A DNA stretch of 62,624 bases from an uncultured Clostridia bacterium (GCA_937916395.1 CALFTN010000082.1:1-62624), one strand, 5' to 3'. Positions 1 through 8,390 are shown, counted from the first letter of the stretch. Numbers and translations are program-made. The notes: generated from the sequence alone by a model not told the origin.

Positions 1-489
1 CGTATTCCTGTTCATATGGTTGAAACAATTAATAAGGTTAAAAAGACAAATAGCCAGCTTCTTCATGAAAATGGCAGAGACCCAACAGCTGAAGAAATTG
101 CAGCAAAGCTTGATATGCCTGTCGATAAGGTTCGTGAAATCCTTCGTGTTGCACAAGAACCAGTTTCTCTTGAAACACCAATTGGTGAAGAAGAAGACAG
201 CCATTTAGGTGACTTTATTCCTGATGATGATGCACAAGCACCAGTTGATGCCGCATCTATGGCTTTAATGCGTGAGCAGCTTTCAGATGTTCTTAAAACT
301 CTTACACCAAGAGAAGCAAGAGTTTTAAGCCTTCGTTATGGTCTTGACGATGGTAACCCAAAAACTCTTGAAGAGGTTGGTAAAGAATTTAACGTTACAA
401 GAGAGCGTATCCGTCAGATTGAAGCAAAAGCGTTAAGAAAGCTTCGTCACCCAAGCAGAAGCAAAAAACTCAAGGACTTCCTTGATTAA
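1..489 (+). CDS. rpoD: RNA polymerase housekeeping sigma factor RpoD/SigA, C-terminal part
   Basis: The primary sigma factor directs core RNA polymerase to -35/-10 promoters. The frame is open from base 1 (RIPVHMVETINK...), so the 5' end lies outside the window and the first Met seen is not the start. The remaining ~162 residues cover region 3 (the typical RIPVHM and LGDFIPDDDA stretches) and region 4, with the -35-binding helix-turn-helix around TLEEVGKEFNVTRERIRQIE and the conserved ending KALRKLRHPSRS. A clear hairpin terminator follows directly. Several promoters in this window match the -35/-10 consensus this factor recognises. The identification is secure; only the N-terminal regions 1 and 2 are missing because of the window edge. 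Confidence 0.97.
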   Translation, partial: RIPVHMVETINKVKKTNSQLLHENGRDPTAEEIAAKLDMPVDKVREILRVAQEPVSLETPIGEEEDSHLGDFIPDDDAQAPVDAASMALMREQLSDVLKTLTPREARVLSLRYGLDDGNPKTLEEVGKEFNVTRERIRQIEAKALRKLRHPSRSKKLKDFLD

Positions 490-496
490 AAACAAA

Positions 497-530
497 GTGG
501 TTAGTTGAGAAATCAATTAACCACTCTTTT
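497..530 (+). terminator. Rho-independent terminator of rpoD
   Basis: A 12-bp stem (497-508 with 513-524, one G-U pair) closes a GAAA tetraloop and is followed by a T-rich tract. It lies 7 bp after the rpoD stop and separates rpoD from the ECF sigma gene. Confidence 0.9.
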
Positions 531-545
531 ATTATATAAATTTTT

Positions 546-575
546 TTGAGATATTTCTTTTTGAAATCGTACTAT
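546..575 (+). promoter_or_regulatory. Possible promoter of the ECF sigma operon
   Basis: TTGAGA (546-551) and TACTAT (570-575) are separated by 18 bp, about 30 bp before the TTG start at 607. The match is moderate. An autoregulated ECF-type promoter could equally lie in this stretch, and I could not identify one with certainty. Confidence 0.35.
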
Positions 576-606
576 ATAGGTGTGGTGGTAAAGGAGATGA
601 TAAAAT

Positions 607-1164
607 TTGGAAGAAATTCATATTATTCAACTTTTCAATGAGCGCTCAGAAAAAGCAATAGCAGAACTTTCGAATAAATATGGTTTTTTATGTAAAAGTA
701 TTGCCGAAAATATTTTGAAAAACAAACAGGATTCAGAGGAATGTGTGAATGATGCTTTTTTAGGTGTCTGGAATACAATACCACCACAGAACCCGACATC
801 ATTAAAAGCTTATGTTTTAAAAATTGTTCGCAATCAGGCAATGAAAAAGTATCACTTTAATACTGCACTTAAGAGAAATAGTCAGTACGATGTAGCTTTA
901 GATGAACTATATGAATGTTTTTCTTGCTTTAATAATGTTGAAAGTGAATCAGATTCTCTTGAATTAACAAGATTAATTAATTCTTTTTTAGATGCATTAT
1001 CTAAGAATGACAGAATTATGTTTGTAAAGCGTTATTGGTTTGCGATGTCTGTTACAGAAATCGCAAAAGAGTTTAATGTAAATAATCACTATGTTTCTGT
1101 AAAACTTTCCAGAATAAGAGAAAGTTTAAAAAAATATTTAAAAAAAGAGGGATTTTATTTATGA
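607..1164 (+). CDS. ECF-like sigma-70 family sigma factor
   Basis: A 185-residue protein of the size and layout of extracytoplasmic-function sigma factors. Region 2 is recognisable around DSEECVNDAFLGVWN (residues ~42-56), and region 4 with its helix-turn-helix around MSVTEIAKEFNVNNHYVSVKLSRIR near the C-terminus. Such factors redirect RNA polymerase to a small regulon in response to an envelope or other signal. The TTG start at 607 is chosen because AAAGGAG sits 10 nt upstream. The last 4 nt overlap the next gene (ATGA), so the two are translationally coupled, and that gene encodes a single-pass membrane protein fitting an anti-sigma role. The target regulon cannot be read from the sequence. 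Confidence 0.85.
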   Translation: MEEIHIIQLFNERSEKAIAELSNKYGFLCKSIAENILKNKQDSEECVNDAFLGVWNTIPPQNPTSLKAYVLKIVRNQAMKKYHFNTALKRNSQYDVALDELYECFSCFNNVESESDSLELTRLINSFLDALSKNDRIMFVKRYWFAMSVTEIAKEFNVNNHYVSVKLSRIRESLKKYLKKEGFYL

Positions 1165-1913
1165 AAAAAGAAATAATCTCAAAAAGCTTAAATGATATTA
1201 ATTCGCGTTATATTGAAGAAGCAACCAATTTCTCAAATGGTAAAAGATATGCTAAATTAGACTTGTTAAAAATACCACTTGTTGCAATTATTTTAATTAT
1301 TCTTCTATTTGGTACAATTGCAACTGCTGGTATAAATATTTATCAGAAAGCTACACAAATAAAATTTCAAGATGGCTCAAGTGCTCAGTTGTATGAAAAT
1401 GTACCATTCAGAAAAATTCCTGACACAGCGATAAAATCAGATGAATATTCAAAAATTTCTATGACGTTTGAACAAGTTGCTGAGACATTAGGCTTTAAGG
1501 TTTTAAATTATAAGGATGCTTTTAAAAATGAAATTAATTATTCAACTAGCTTAAATGCAAACGGAAGTATTGCAGTTATTGATTTATGGTGGGCATCATT
1601 TTTGAAAGAAAGTGAAGAGAAGTATGCAACTTATTCTGCAAGAATACTTAACGAAAATGCAGATGAAGGTTATGTTTATCCATTTGTAGAGGGTATTGAC
1701 GCATCAGGTGGAATGGAATATAATGAAACTTACAAAATAAATTCGTTAGATGTAGATGCTGTTATTTACACAATAGGTGATTCTCCTTATGGTGAAAATA
1801 TAAGTGATGGTAGGGTATCTGTTCAATTTGTTTATGATAATGTGCTTTATAAATTAAATTTCTGGAATTATACAAATGAAGAAATTAAAATTGTTCTTGA
1901 AGAATTAGAATAA
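1161..1913 (+). CDS. Single-pass membrane protein, putative anti-sigma factor
   Basis: A 250-residue protein with a short charged N-terminal segment (~1-35), one hydrophobic helix (~36-58, LLKIPLVAIILIILLFG...) and an external domain of about 190 residues. There is no Cys/His zinc motif of the classical ZAS anti-sigma type. The anti-sigma assignment rests on genetic position only: the ATG at 1161 overlaps the sigma gene stop by 4 nt, which is the usual sigma/anti-sigma coupling. I do not recognise a named domain in the external part, though Clostridia sigma-partner proteins of this topology are common. It would sequester the sigma factor at the membrane until the external domain senses a signal; that role is inference. 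Confidence 0.6.
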   Translation: MKKEIISKSLNDINSRYIEEATNFSNGKRYAKLDLLKIPLVAIILIILLFGTIATAGINIYQKATQIKFQDGSSAQLYENVPFRKIPDTAIKSDEYSKISMTFEQVAETLGFKVLNYKDAFKNEINYSTSLNANGSIAVIDLWWASFLKESEEKYATYSARILNENADEGYVYPFVEGIDASGGMEYNETYKINSLDVDAVIYTIGDSPYGENISDGRVSVQFVYDNVLYKLNFWNYTNEEIKIVLEELE

Positions 1914-1935
1914 ATTTAAAAATTGGGGTAAGCTT

Positions 1936-2706
1936 ATGAAATTTAAAAAATATATATCAATATTTATTGTTGTAATTTTAATAATTTCATGTTTAATCGG
2001 AGGAATAATTTTTATGAATGATAAAAAACAACAGGAATTTTATAAAAGCCAACCATTAAACTTACCCCAAGGTTTTACATATACGGCGCACACAGGCTGT
2101 TGTGGCACAGAAGATAATTCACTCGAAGCCATAAAAGTAGGTGTAGAGCAAGGTGCCAAAATTGTTGAATTTGATTTGTATTTTAACAAAGAAAATGTTG
2201 CAGTGCTTTCTCATGATGCGCCAAAAGGGAATGAAGTAACACTCGACGAAGCGTTTAAGCTTATTGCTACTTATAATGATGTTAAAGTTAACGTTGATGT
2301 GAAATTGTGTAATGATAATCTGCATGTAGTTTATGATTTAGCAAAAAAATATAAGATTACTGATAGAATTTTCTTTACTGGTGTTAATCTTGAGGATGTT
2401 GAAACAGTAAAAAAAGAGTGCCCTGCAGTTGATTATTACCTTAACTACGACGTAAAAAAAGAAAGCAAACAAACCCCCGAGTACTTAAACGACCTTGTAA
2501 AAATCGTAAAAGACAACGGGGCAGTAGGTATAAACTTTAATAAAGATTCTGCAACTAAAGAATTGGTTGATACATTCCATAATAACGATTTACTTGTTTC
2601 AATCTGGACAGTAAATGAAGAAAAGGATATGTATAAAATACTTTATTTCGCACCAGATAATATTACAACAAGAAATCCCGATGTTTTGAAAGAGATTTTA
2701 TTTTGA
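1936..2706 (+). CDS. Membrane-anchored glycerophosphodiester phosphodiesterase-family protein (GDPD)
   Basis: GDPD enzymes hydrolyse glycerophosphodiesters to glycerol-3-phosphate and an alcohol. The 256-residue protein has an N-terminal hydrophobic segment (~6-27), so the TIM-barrel domain should be outside the membrane. Catalytic features visible: AHTG near residue 51 (the first active-site His), TEDNS (the PEN-type Glu), VEFDL (metal-binding Glu and Asp) and SHD (second His). The common HRG motif reads HTG here, so the phosphate-contacting Arg is missing. It follows the putative anti-sigma gene by 22 bp and probably belongs to the same operon, suggesting a cell-envelope or phospholipid role. 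The substrate is unknown. Confidence 0.82.
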   Translation: MKFKKYISIFIVVILIISCLIGGIIFMNDKKQQEFYKSQPLNLPQGFTYTAHTGCCGTEDNSLEAIKVGVEQGAKIVEFDLYFNKENVAVLSHDAPKGNEVTLDEAFKLIATYNDVKVNVDVKLCNDNLHVVYDLAKKYKITDRIFFTGVNLEDVETVKKECPAVDYYLNYDVKKESKQTPEYLNDLVKIVKDNGAVGINFNKDSATKELVDTFHNNDLLVSIWTVNEEKDMYKILYFAPDNITTRNPDVLKEILF

Positions 2707-2721
2707 TAAGGAGATTTGAAT

Positions 2722-3231
2722 ATGGTTTTTTTTGATAAATTAAAAAAAGATAAAACGAATGAAATTATTAATAAGAATAATGAAATCAATATAGCAAATG
2801 AAGAGAATGAATCACCATCATGGATTGTTTATCAGGATAAAATGGGCGAACAAGATATGAGCGTGAGGGTTGATACAAAATTTGCAGATAAAGAATTTGC
2901 TCATACTTACTACATACAAGTGAGTTATGCAGAAGAAGGTACAACTTGGTTACCTGATAAAGAATTTTTTGCCATGGTTGCAAATGTTGAAGATGGAGTA
3001 ATGAAAATTCTCAATGAAGTATTTGAAGATAAGATTGTTCTTTTAGGTTGTGCTACCTTTGGTGGAAGTGCTTATATTACTTTTGCATCAAATCTCAATG
3101 TTAGATGGTGTGAATTTATACATGAAAAAGTACATCCTGATACACCTTGTGGTGCATATTTGGATGATAATATGGGTTATTACAATAAAGTGATGTTTCC
3201 TGAATTTGTGAGAGAAAAATTTAAGAAGTAA
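2722..3231 (+). CDS. Small conserved protein, possibly DUF695-like
   Basis: 169 residues, soluble, acidic, with no signal peptide or membrane helix. The first ~35 residues are Lys/Asn/Glu-rich and look disordered; the rest (from SPSWIVYQDKMG) looks like a compact alpha/beta domain. Its general style resembles DUF695-type proteins, but I cannot confirm that by eye. I chose the ATG at 2722 because AAGGAG (2708-2713) lies 8 nt upstream; a TTG at 2716 would sit almost on that site. It is 15 bp after the GDPD gene and so is probably the last gene of the sigma operon. Its 3' end overlaps the convergent deacetylase gene by 11 nt. Function unknown. Confidence 0.65.
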   Translation: MVFFDKLKKDKTNEIINKNNEINIANEENESPSWIVYQDKMGEQDMSVRVDTKFADKEFAHTYYIQVSYAEEGTTWLPDKEFFAMVANVEDGVMKILNEVFEDKIVLLGCATFGGSAYITFASNLNVRWCEFIHEKVHPDTPCGAYLDDNMGYYNKVMFPEFVREKFKK

Positions 3232-3985
3232 TCTTTTTTTGTTTTCCAGCATAATCAATTTTATAATTATCCCAATAAATAAGTTCACTGACGGTTACGA
3301 ATTCGTAGCCGTCTTTTTTTAGTTCTTCTAAAATTTTTCTTAAAGCTTCCGGGGTGTTTTCTATACCGTTATGAAATAAAAGAATTGAGCCATTTTCTGT
3401 TTTAGTAACAACTCTCGAATACATTTCATCTACCGAAAGCTTTTTCCAGTCAAGAGAGTCAACAGACCATTGAATTACTTTTATATCCATTGAGTCAGCA
3501 ATTTCAATTGTTTTGTTATCGTAGTCGCCGGATGGAGCTCTCAAAAGTGTAGTTTTTTTATTTGTAATAGCTTCAATTTTTTTGTTGCAATCTTCAATTT
3601 CTTTCACTACTTCTTCACGTGACACTTTGCTGAACAGTTTGTGTGTGTCAGAGTGGTTTGCAATCTCGTGACCATTTTTGTAAAATTTTTTTACTGCGTC
3701 AGGGTTATTGTCTACCCAGGTACCAAGAACAAAAATTGTTGCTTTTGCGTTGTAGCTTTCTAAAATTTCAATAATTTCGTCAGTGTCTTCTGCACTCCAT
3801 GCAGCGTCAAAAGTAATTGAAATCTTTTTTTCATTTGTCTCAACACAGTAAATCGGTAATCGCCTTATTGGGTTGTCACTGGTCTTGCTCATAACAAAAA
3901 TTGTTGAAAAGCTTGTAACAAAAGTCAGAAATGCAACGGCAAGTATAAAAACTGTATTTCTATAATTTATAACTAAACATTTCAT
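3221..3985 (-). CDS. Polysaccharide deacetylase, PdaB/NodB-like
   Basis: A 254-residue membrane-anchored protein with an N-terminal helix (~11-32) and then a NodB homology domain. Family members de-N-acetylate peptidoglycan or other wall glycans; the small anchored PdaB type acts in sporulation. Visible motifs: ITFDAAW with Asp60 (the usual second Asp of TFDD is Ala), the metal site NHSDTH (His111, His115), RAPSG and the C-terminal LLFHNG motif. The loss of the second Asp is also seen in some PdaB-type members, where activity is uncertain. The start codon directly follows the T-tract of the upstream terminator, and the SD lies inside that hairpin. The 3' end overlaps the convergent gene by 11 nt. 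Confidence 0.85.
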   Translation of the reverse strand: MKCLVINYRNTVFILAVAFLTFVTSFSTIFVMSKTSDNPIRRLPIYCVETNEKKISITFDAAWSAEDTDEIIEILESYNAKATIFVLGTWVDNNPDAVKKFYKNGHEIANHSDTHKLFSKVSREEVVKEIEDCNKKIEAITNKKTTLLRAPSGDYDNKTIEIADSMDIKVIQWSVDSLDWKKLSVDEMYSRVVTKTENGSILLFHNGIENTPEALRKILEELKKDGYEFVTVSELIYWDNYKIDYAGKQKKITS

Positions 3986-4022
3986 AAAAAAGCCCCCTAA
4001 ACGATATATATTCGTTCAGGGG
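3986..4022 (-). terminator. Terminator between the FAD oxidoreductase gene and the deacetylase gene, overlapping the latter's SD
   Basis: On the minus strand a ~10-bp stem (4013-4022 with 3994-4003, one G-U pair) is followed by a six-T tract (3991-3986), and the deacetylase ATG begins at the next base. The 3' arm ends in AGGGGG, the only plausible SD, 7 nt before that ATG. The element thus looks like a terminator for the upstream gene and a structured translation-initiation region for the downstream one. Confidence 0.8.
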
Positions 4023-4030
4023 AATAAAAA

Positions 4031-5626
4031 TTATCTTAAATCTGAAATTATCGCTTCTGCACATTTAATTCCATCAACAGCGGCAGATACAATACCACCA
4101 GCGTAACCAGCACCCTCACCAGAAGGAAAAATGCCCTGTACCTTTGTTGTCTGGTAAAATTCATTTCGTAGAATTCTTATTGGTGACGAGCTTCTTGACT
4201 CTGGTGCCGTGAGCACTGCATCATAAAGGTTAAAGCCGTTTAACTTTTTATCAAAATCATTAATTGCACCAGCAATAGTTTCCGTTACCTTGTGTGGTAA
4301 AATCCTTCTTAAATCAGATGGAGCAACGCCTGTAGGACAGCTTGGATTCACATAGCCGAATTTTTTAGTTGGCATATTTTTTAGAAAATCACCTAAAAGC
4401 TGAGCAGGGGCTGTATAATCACCGCCACCTTCACAAAATGCTTTTCTTTCAATTTCTCTTTGCAAATACATACCAGCTAAAGGGTGGTCAGAATCGAATG
4501 GTGGCTCAATCCCTACAAGCAAAGCACAGTTTGCATTTTCTTTGTCACGAGCATATTCGCTCATTCCGTTAACTACCATTCCACCTTCTTCAGAAGAAGC
4601 TGCAACAACTGTACCACCAGGGCACATACAGAATGTATAAAGTCCACGTCCATGCTCCGGATGACATGCTAATTTATAATCGGCATTTGGTAAAAGGGGA
4701 GAATTATAAAATTTACCATACTGAGCTTTGTTAATGTGTTCCTGAGGGTGCTCAATTCTTGTACCAACAGAAAATGGCTTTTGCATAATTTCAAAATTCT
4801 TGTTATAAAGCATTTCAAAAGTATCTCTTGACGAGTGACCAATAGCAAGAATCACTGCGTCGGTTTCAATATCATAGCTACCAGTTTCATCTTTGTAAGA
4901 AATACCTTGTAACGCACCATTTGCAATAATTAAATCAGTAAGCTTAGTGTTAAATTTAACCTCGCCACCAAGACGAATAACTTCTTCTCTTAAGTTTTTA
5001 ACAACGGTTTTTAGCTTGTCTGTACCAATGTGTGGTGTAGCAGAATAAAGAATCTCTTCTGGTGCACCAAATTTTGCAAACTCTATAAAAACCTCTCTGC
5101 AACGAGGGTCTTTTATACCAGTGGTGAGCTTACCGTCAGAGAAAGTACCAGCCCCACCTTCGCCAAACTGAACGTTTGACTCTGTGTCTAATTTATGGTC
5201 AGTCCAAAAAGTATTAACGCTTTTGGTTCTGCTGTCAACATCACCACCACGTTCTAATACAAGTGGACGAAGTCCTGCCTTTGCAAGAGTTAATGCGGCA
5301 AACATGCCAGCAGGACCGAAACCTACAACTACAGGTCTGAATTTAGATTTTCGCTTATTCTCTGGCAAAATATATTCGTATTTTTCTGTAATAAATGCTT
5401 TACTGGGAAGAAAGCCAGAAATAAGATTTTCTTCGTTTAAGTCAGTTTCAACATTTGCAGAGTAAACAAGAAAAATGTTATCTTTCTTTCTTGAATCAAT
5501 AGAGCGTCTTGCAAGAGAAAAATTTTTAATATCACTTTCGTTGATTTTAAGAATTTTACTTACTTCTTTTTTTACTTCAAGCTCTGTTGTGCCAAGTGGC
5601 ATTTTTATTTCATTAAGTCTTATCAT
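4031..5626 (-). CDS. FAD-dependent dehydrogenase, COG2509-like
   Basis: A 531-residue flavoprotein. An N-terminal domain of about 95 residues precedes the Rossmann dinucleotide-binding motif VVVGFGPAGMFAALTLAKAG (from ~98). QFGEGGAGTFSDGKLTTG, the central AVILAIGHSSRDTF and the C-terminal GEGAGYAGGIVSAAVDGI (second FAD contact) are typical of the uncharacterised COG2509 dehydrogenases of Firmicutes. The substrate is not known for the family. It lies 9 bp after the upstream flavoprotein gene on the same strand, so the two are probably co-transcribed from the promoter near 6892-6920. A terminator follows. Confidence 0.85.
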   Translation of the reverse strand: MIRLNEIKMPLGTTELEVKKEVSKILKINESDIKNFSLARRSIDSRKKDNIFLVYSANVETDLNEENLISGFLPSKAFITEKYEYILPENKRKSKFRPVVVGFGPAGMFAALTLAKAGLRPLVLERGGDVDSRTKSVNTFWTDHKLDTESNVQFGEGGAGTFSDGKLTTGIKDPRCREVFIEFAKFGAPEEILYSATPHIGTDKLKTVVKNLREEVIRLGGEVKFNTKLTDLIIANGALQGISYKDETGSYDIETDAVILAIGHSSRDTFEMLYNKNFEIMQKPFSVGTRIEHPQEHINKAQYGKFYNSPLLPNADYKLACHPEHGRGLYTFCMCPGGTVVAASSEEGGMVVNGMSEYARDKENANCALLVGIEPPFDSDHPLAGMYLQREIERKAFCEGGGDYTAPAQLLGDFLKNMPTKKFGYVNPSCPTGVAPSDLRRILPHKVTETIAGAINDFDKKLNGFNLYDAVLTAPESRSSSPIRILRNEFYQTTKVQGIFPSGEGAGYAGGIVSAAVDGIKCAEAIISDLR

Positions 5627-5635
5627 TTTACTACC

Positions 5636-6859
5636 TTATTTATTGTTTAAATATTTTATTGCTGACGCACCAGCAAGTCTTCCGCTTGAGAAAGCAAAGT
5701 GAAGGTTATATCCACCACAATCGCCATTAACATTTAAAAGCTCACCACAAGCGAATAAGCCATTTTTCTTTTTTGACATAAGAGTTTTGGGGTTGAAATC
5801 ACATCCGTCTGCTCCACCACATGTAACTTGCGAGTAATCGTAATCACGAGTGCCACAAATTTTAAATTCTGCTTCTTTCAAATTTGAAACAAGCAATTTT
5901 ATATCTTTGGGCGAAAGCTTTCCGAAAAGAGTGTTTTCCTTGATTCCTGCACGTTTCATAATGAAATAAGAGAGCTTTTGTGGAATGAGCCCTGAGAGGA
6001 CCTCTTCTGTTCTGAAATATGGCGTTTTATACTTTGCTTCATAAAATATATTGTTCAATTCATCAAAAGAAAACTCATTACAAAAGTCAATCACAGCAAC
6101 AAAATTTTTGCTGCTCTTTACAAGGTAAGAAAGATTTAAAACAGGAATACCAGAAAGCGCATTTTCTGTAAATTGAATTTCTCCGAATTCTTCTTTTAAA
6201 GGTTTTCTTCCACAATGTAAACTGAAATTACCTTTAACACGTAAGCCTTTTAAATCTTTAAAGCCTTTTTCATCTACAATAACTGCAGTAAGAGCAGGGG
6301 AAATATCAGATATTTTATGACCTAAAGACTTTAATAATTTGTAGCCTGAGCCGTCACTACCCTGAGCTTTTTGTGATTTGCCACCAGTTGCAAGAATTAC
6401 TGCATCAAATTCTTCTGAATTAATTATGAATTTGTTGTCAATATTCTTAACTTCATTGACATCTATTTCGGTTTTTAGTTCTACATTTAAAATCTCACAA
6501 GTTTTAATTAAAGCGTCTCTTATAGAAGCAGCTTGCTCAGAACGTGGGTAAACCCTACCATTTTCGAAATAAGGGAGAATTCCAAAGCTTTTGAAGAAAT
6601 TCAGCGTGTCCGAAAAATCAGAACCAAGCACACTTTTAATTATCTCTTTATCCCCATTATAATTTTTCTCACTGATTTTTTCGTTGCAGAAATTACATCT
6701 GCCATTTCCGGTTGCAAGTATCTTTTTGGCACATTTAGGTAAATGCTCAAAAACAGTTACACTCAAATCAATATTAAGTTTTTTGGCTTGTCTTTTTGCT
6801 TCTATAGAAGAGGCGAGACCAGAAGCACCGCCACCAATAACTGCAAGTCGAAGCGACAT
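5636..6859 (-). CDS. NAD(P)/FAD-dependent oxidoreductase, HI0933/YhiN/BaiN-type
   Basis: A 407-residue flavoprotein of the HI0933-like family. The N-terminus has the FAD-binding GGGASGL motif (residues ~9-15), followed by KILATGNGRCNF, a signature of the family, and ends with CGELLNVNGDCGGYNLHFAFSSGRLAG (FAD binding). One family member, BaiN, has been proposed to act in bile-acid dehydroxylation in gut clostridia, but most members are uncharacterised housekeeping proteins, so no substrate is claimed. The ATG at 6859 has an AGGTGG SD. It is the first gene of a two-gene minus-strand unit with the second flavoprotein and diverges from the sulfatase gene. Confidence 0.85.
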   Translation of the reverse strand: MSLRLAVIGGGASGLASSIEAKRQAKKLNIDLSVTVFEHLPKCAKKILATGNGRCNFCNEKISEKNYNGDKEIIKSVLGSDFSDTLNFFKSFGILPYFENGRVYPRSEQAASIRDALIKTCEILNVELKTEIDVNEVKNIDNKFIINSEEFDAVILATGGKSQKAQGSDGSGYKLLKSLGHKISDISPALTAVIVDEKGFKDLKGLRVKGNFSLHCGRKPLKEEFGEIQFTENALSGIPVLNLSYLVKSSKNFVAVIDFCNEFSFDELNNIFYEAKYKTPYFRTEEVLSGLIPQKLSYFIMKRAGIKENTLFGKLSPKDIKLLVSNLKEAEFKICGTRDYDYSQVTCGGADGCDFNPKTLMSKKKNGLFACGELLNVNGDCGGYNLHFAFSSGRLAGASAIKYLNNK

Positions 6860-6891
6860 TTTTGCACCACCTATAAATTTTTTACCATGAT

Positions 6892-6920
6892 ATTATACTA
6901 TACTTTTTCGCTGGTTACAA
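6892..6920 (-). promoter_or_regulatory. Promoter for the minus-strand flavoprotein genes
   Basis: Read on the minus strand: TTGTAA (6920-6915), a 17-bp spacer and TATAAT (6897-6892), a strong housekeeping-type promoter about 33 bp before the ATG at 6859. Confidence 0.8.
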
Positions 6921-6956
6921 TAAATTTTTTATTTTACAATAATTATAGAAAAAATA

Positions 6957-6985
6957 TTTACAAATGGAACTTGTTTTGCTATAAT
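6957..6985 (+). promoter_or_regulatory. Promoter for the sulfatase gene
   Basis: TTTACA (6957-6962), a 17-bp spacer and TATAAT (6980-6985) lie about 54 bp before the TTG start at 7039. It is divergent from the flavoprotein promoter. Confidence 0.8.
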
Positions 6986-7038
6986 AATACGGATATTGTG
7001 GATTATTTTGTATATTCGGTTTTAAAGGAGTGAAAATT

Positions 7039-8349
7039 TTGAAACCAAATATTATATTTTACTTTTCAGACCAACAAAGATTTGATACTTTGACACCTGA
7101 ATTGATGCCTAATTTGTGGGCTTTGGCAGAAGAGGGTACACGTTACACTAATTCATATACATGTCAACCTGTTTGCGGTCCTGCGAGAGCATGTTTACAA
7201 ACTGGTAAATATGCTACACAGTCTGGTTGTTATCGTAATGGAATACCTCTTCCTGAAACAGAAAAAACTTTAGCCGATTATTTTAATGAAAATGGTTATG
7301 ATACGGCATATATCGGTAAGTGGCATTTAGCCTCTGGCAAGAAAAAGCATTACGAGAAAACAGCAGTTCCCAAGGAATTACAGGGTGGATATAATTACTG
7401 GCGTGCTTCTGATGTTTTGGAGTTTACTTCTCACGGTTATGATGGATTTGTTTTTGATGAAAATGGCAATAAAATAGATTTTACTGGTTACAGAGCAGAT
7501 GCAATCAATGATTTTGCACTTGAATATATTAATAATAGGGCAGAAGATAATGAAAAGCCATTCTTTATGTTCATTTCTCAGTTAGAGCCACATCATCAGA
7601 ACGACAGAAAAACTTTTGAAGGCTTCAAAGAAACTGTTGATAATTATAAAGATTATCCACTTCCGGAAGATTTGAAATTCTTGAAGGGTGACTATAAAAA
7701 AGAGTATCCAAATTACCTTTCTGCTATAAACAGAATAGACTATAATCTTGGTAAGCTTATAGACACACTTAAAGAAAAAGGGTTATATGATAATACTGTC
7801 ATAATTTACACGAGTGACCATGGGTGTCATTTTAAAACGAGAAATATTGAATATAAACGTTCTTGTCACGAGTCTTCAATCCACACACCACTAGTTATTG
7901 GTGGCGGTACTTATAAAAAAGGTAAGGTTGATGACAGATTAGTAAGTCTTATCGATTTGCCACCGACAATGCTTCAATTTGCAGATATTTATATTCCGTC
8001 AACATTCTCAGGAATATCAATATTAGAGCAAGAAGAAAAGGGCATAGAGCGTGACAATGTTTTTATTCAGATTAGTGAGTCACAGGTTGGTAGAGCTATA
8101 AGAACTAAAAAATACAAATATTCAGTAAGAGCATTTGGCAATGGTTTCACTAAAATGAATTCAAAGGTTTATTATGAGGATTATCTTTATGATTTAGAGA
8201 ATGACCCTTATGAAAAAATGAATCTTGCTAACGATAAGAATTTTAAACAAATAAGAAAAGATCTCTCTAAACAGCTTTCAGACGAAATGGAAAAAGCGTG
8301 GGAATTAAAACCCAAAATTCGTTCAGCAGTTTTTAATAGGAAAAAATAA
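7039..8349 (+). CDS. Sulfatase, cysteine-type (arylsulfatase A superfamily)
   Basis: A 436-residue cytoplasmic-type sulfatase; no signal peptide is visible. It would hydrolyse sulfate esters, substrate unknown. The N-terminal metal site starts with FYFSDQQRFDT. The maturation motif CGPAR (Cys46 counted from the TTG start) fits C-x-P-x-R, so the Cys should be converted to formylglycine. GKWHLASG and YTSDHGCHF supply further active-site residues. The TTG at 7039 is preferred because AAAGGAG (7024-7030) is 8 nt upstream; a GTG at 7030 would overlap that site. No sulfatase-maturating enzyme is encoded in the window. asnS follows after 41 bp without an evident terminator. Confidence 0.88.
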   Translation: MKPNIIFYFSDQQRFDTLTPELMPNLWALAEEGTRYTNSYTCQPVCGPARACLQTGKYATQSGCYRNGIPLPETEKTLADYFNENGYDTAYIGKWHLASGKKKHYEKTAVPKELQGGYNYWRASDVLEFTSHGYDGFVFDENGNKIDFTGYRADAINDFALEYINNRAEDNEKPFFMFISQLEPHHQNDRKTFEGFKETVDNYKDYPLPEDLKFLKGDYKKEYPNYLSAINRIDYNLGKLIDTLKEKGLYDNTVIIYTSDHGCHFKTRNIEYKRSCHESSIHTPLVIGGGTYKKGKVDDRLVSLIDLPPTMLQFADIYIPSTFSGISILEQEEKGIERDNVFIQISESQVGRAIRTKKYKYSVRAFGNGFTKMNSKVYYEDYLYDLENDPYEKMNLANDKNFKQIRKDLSKQLSDEMEKAWELKPKIRSAVFNRKK

Positions 8350-8390
8350 ATTTTATATACTTTATGCTAAAGTATTGGAGGAATAGTTCA

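Noticed and set aside
8350..8390. Possible T-box leader for asnS
   Set aside because: The gap to the sulfatase gene is only 41 bp and contains no specifier or T-box sequence.
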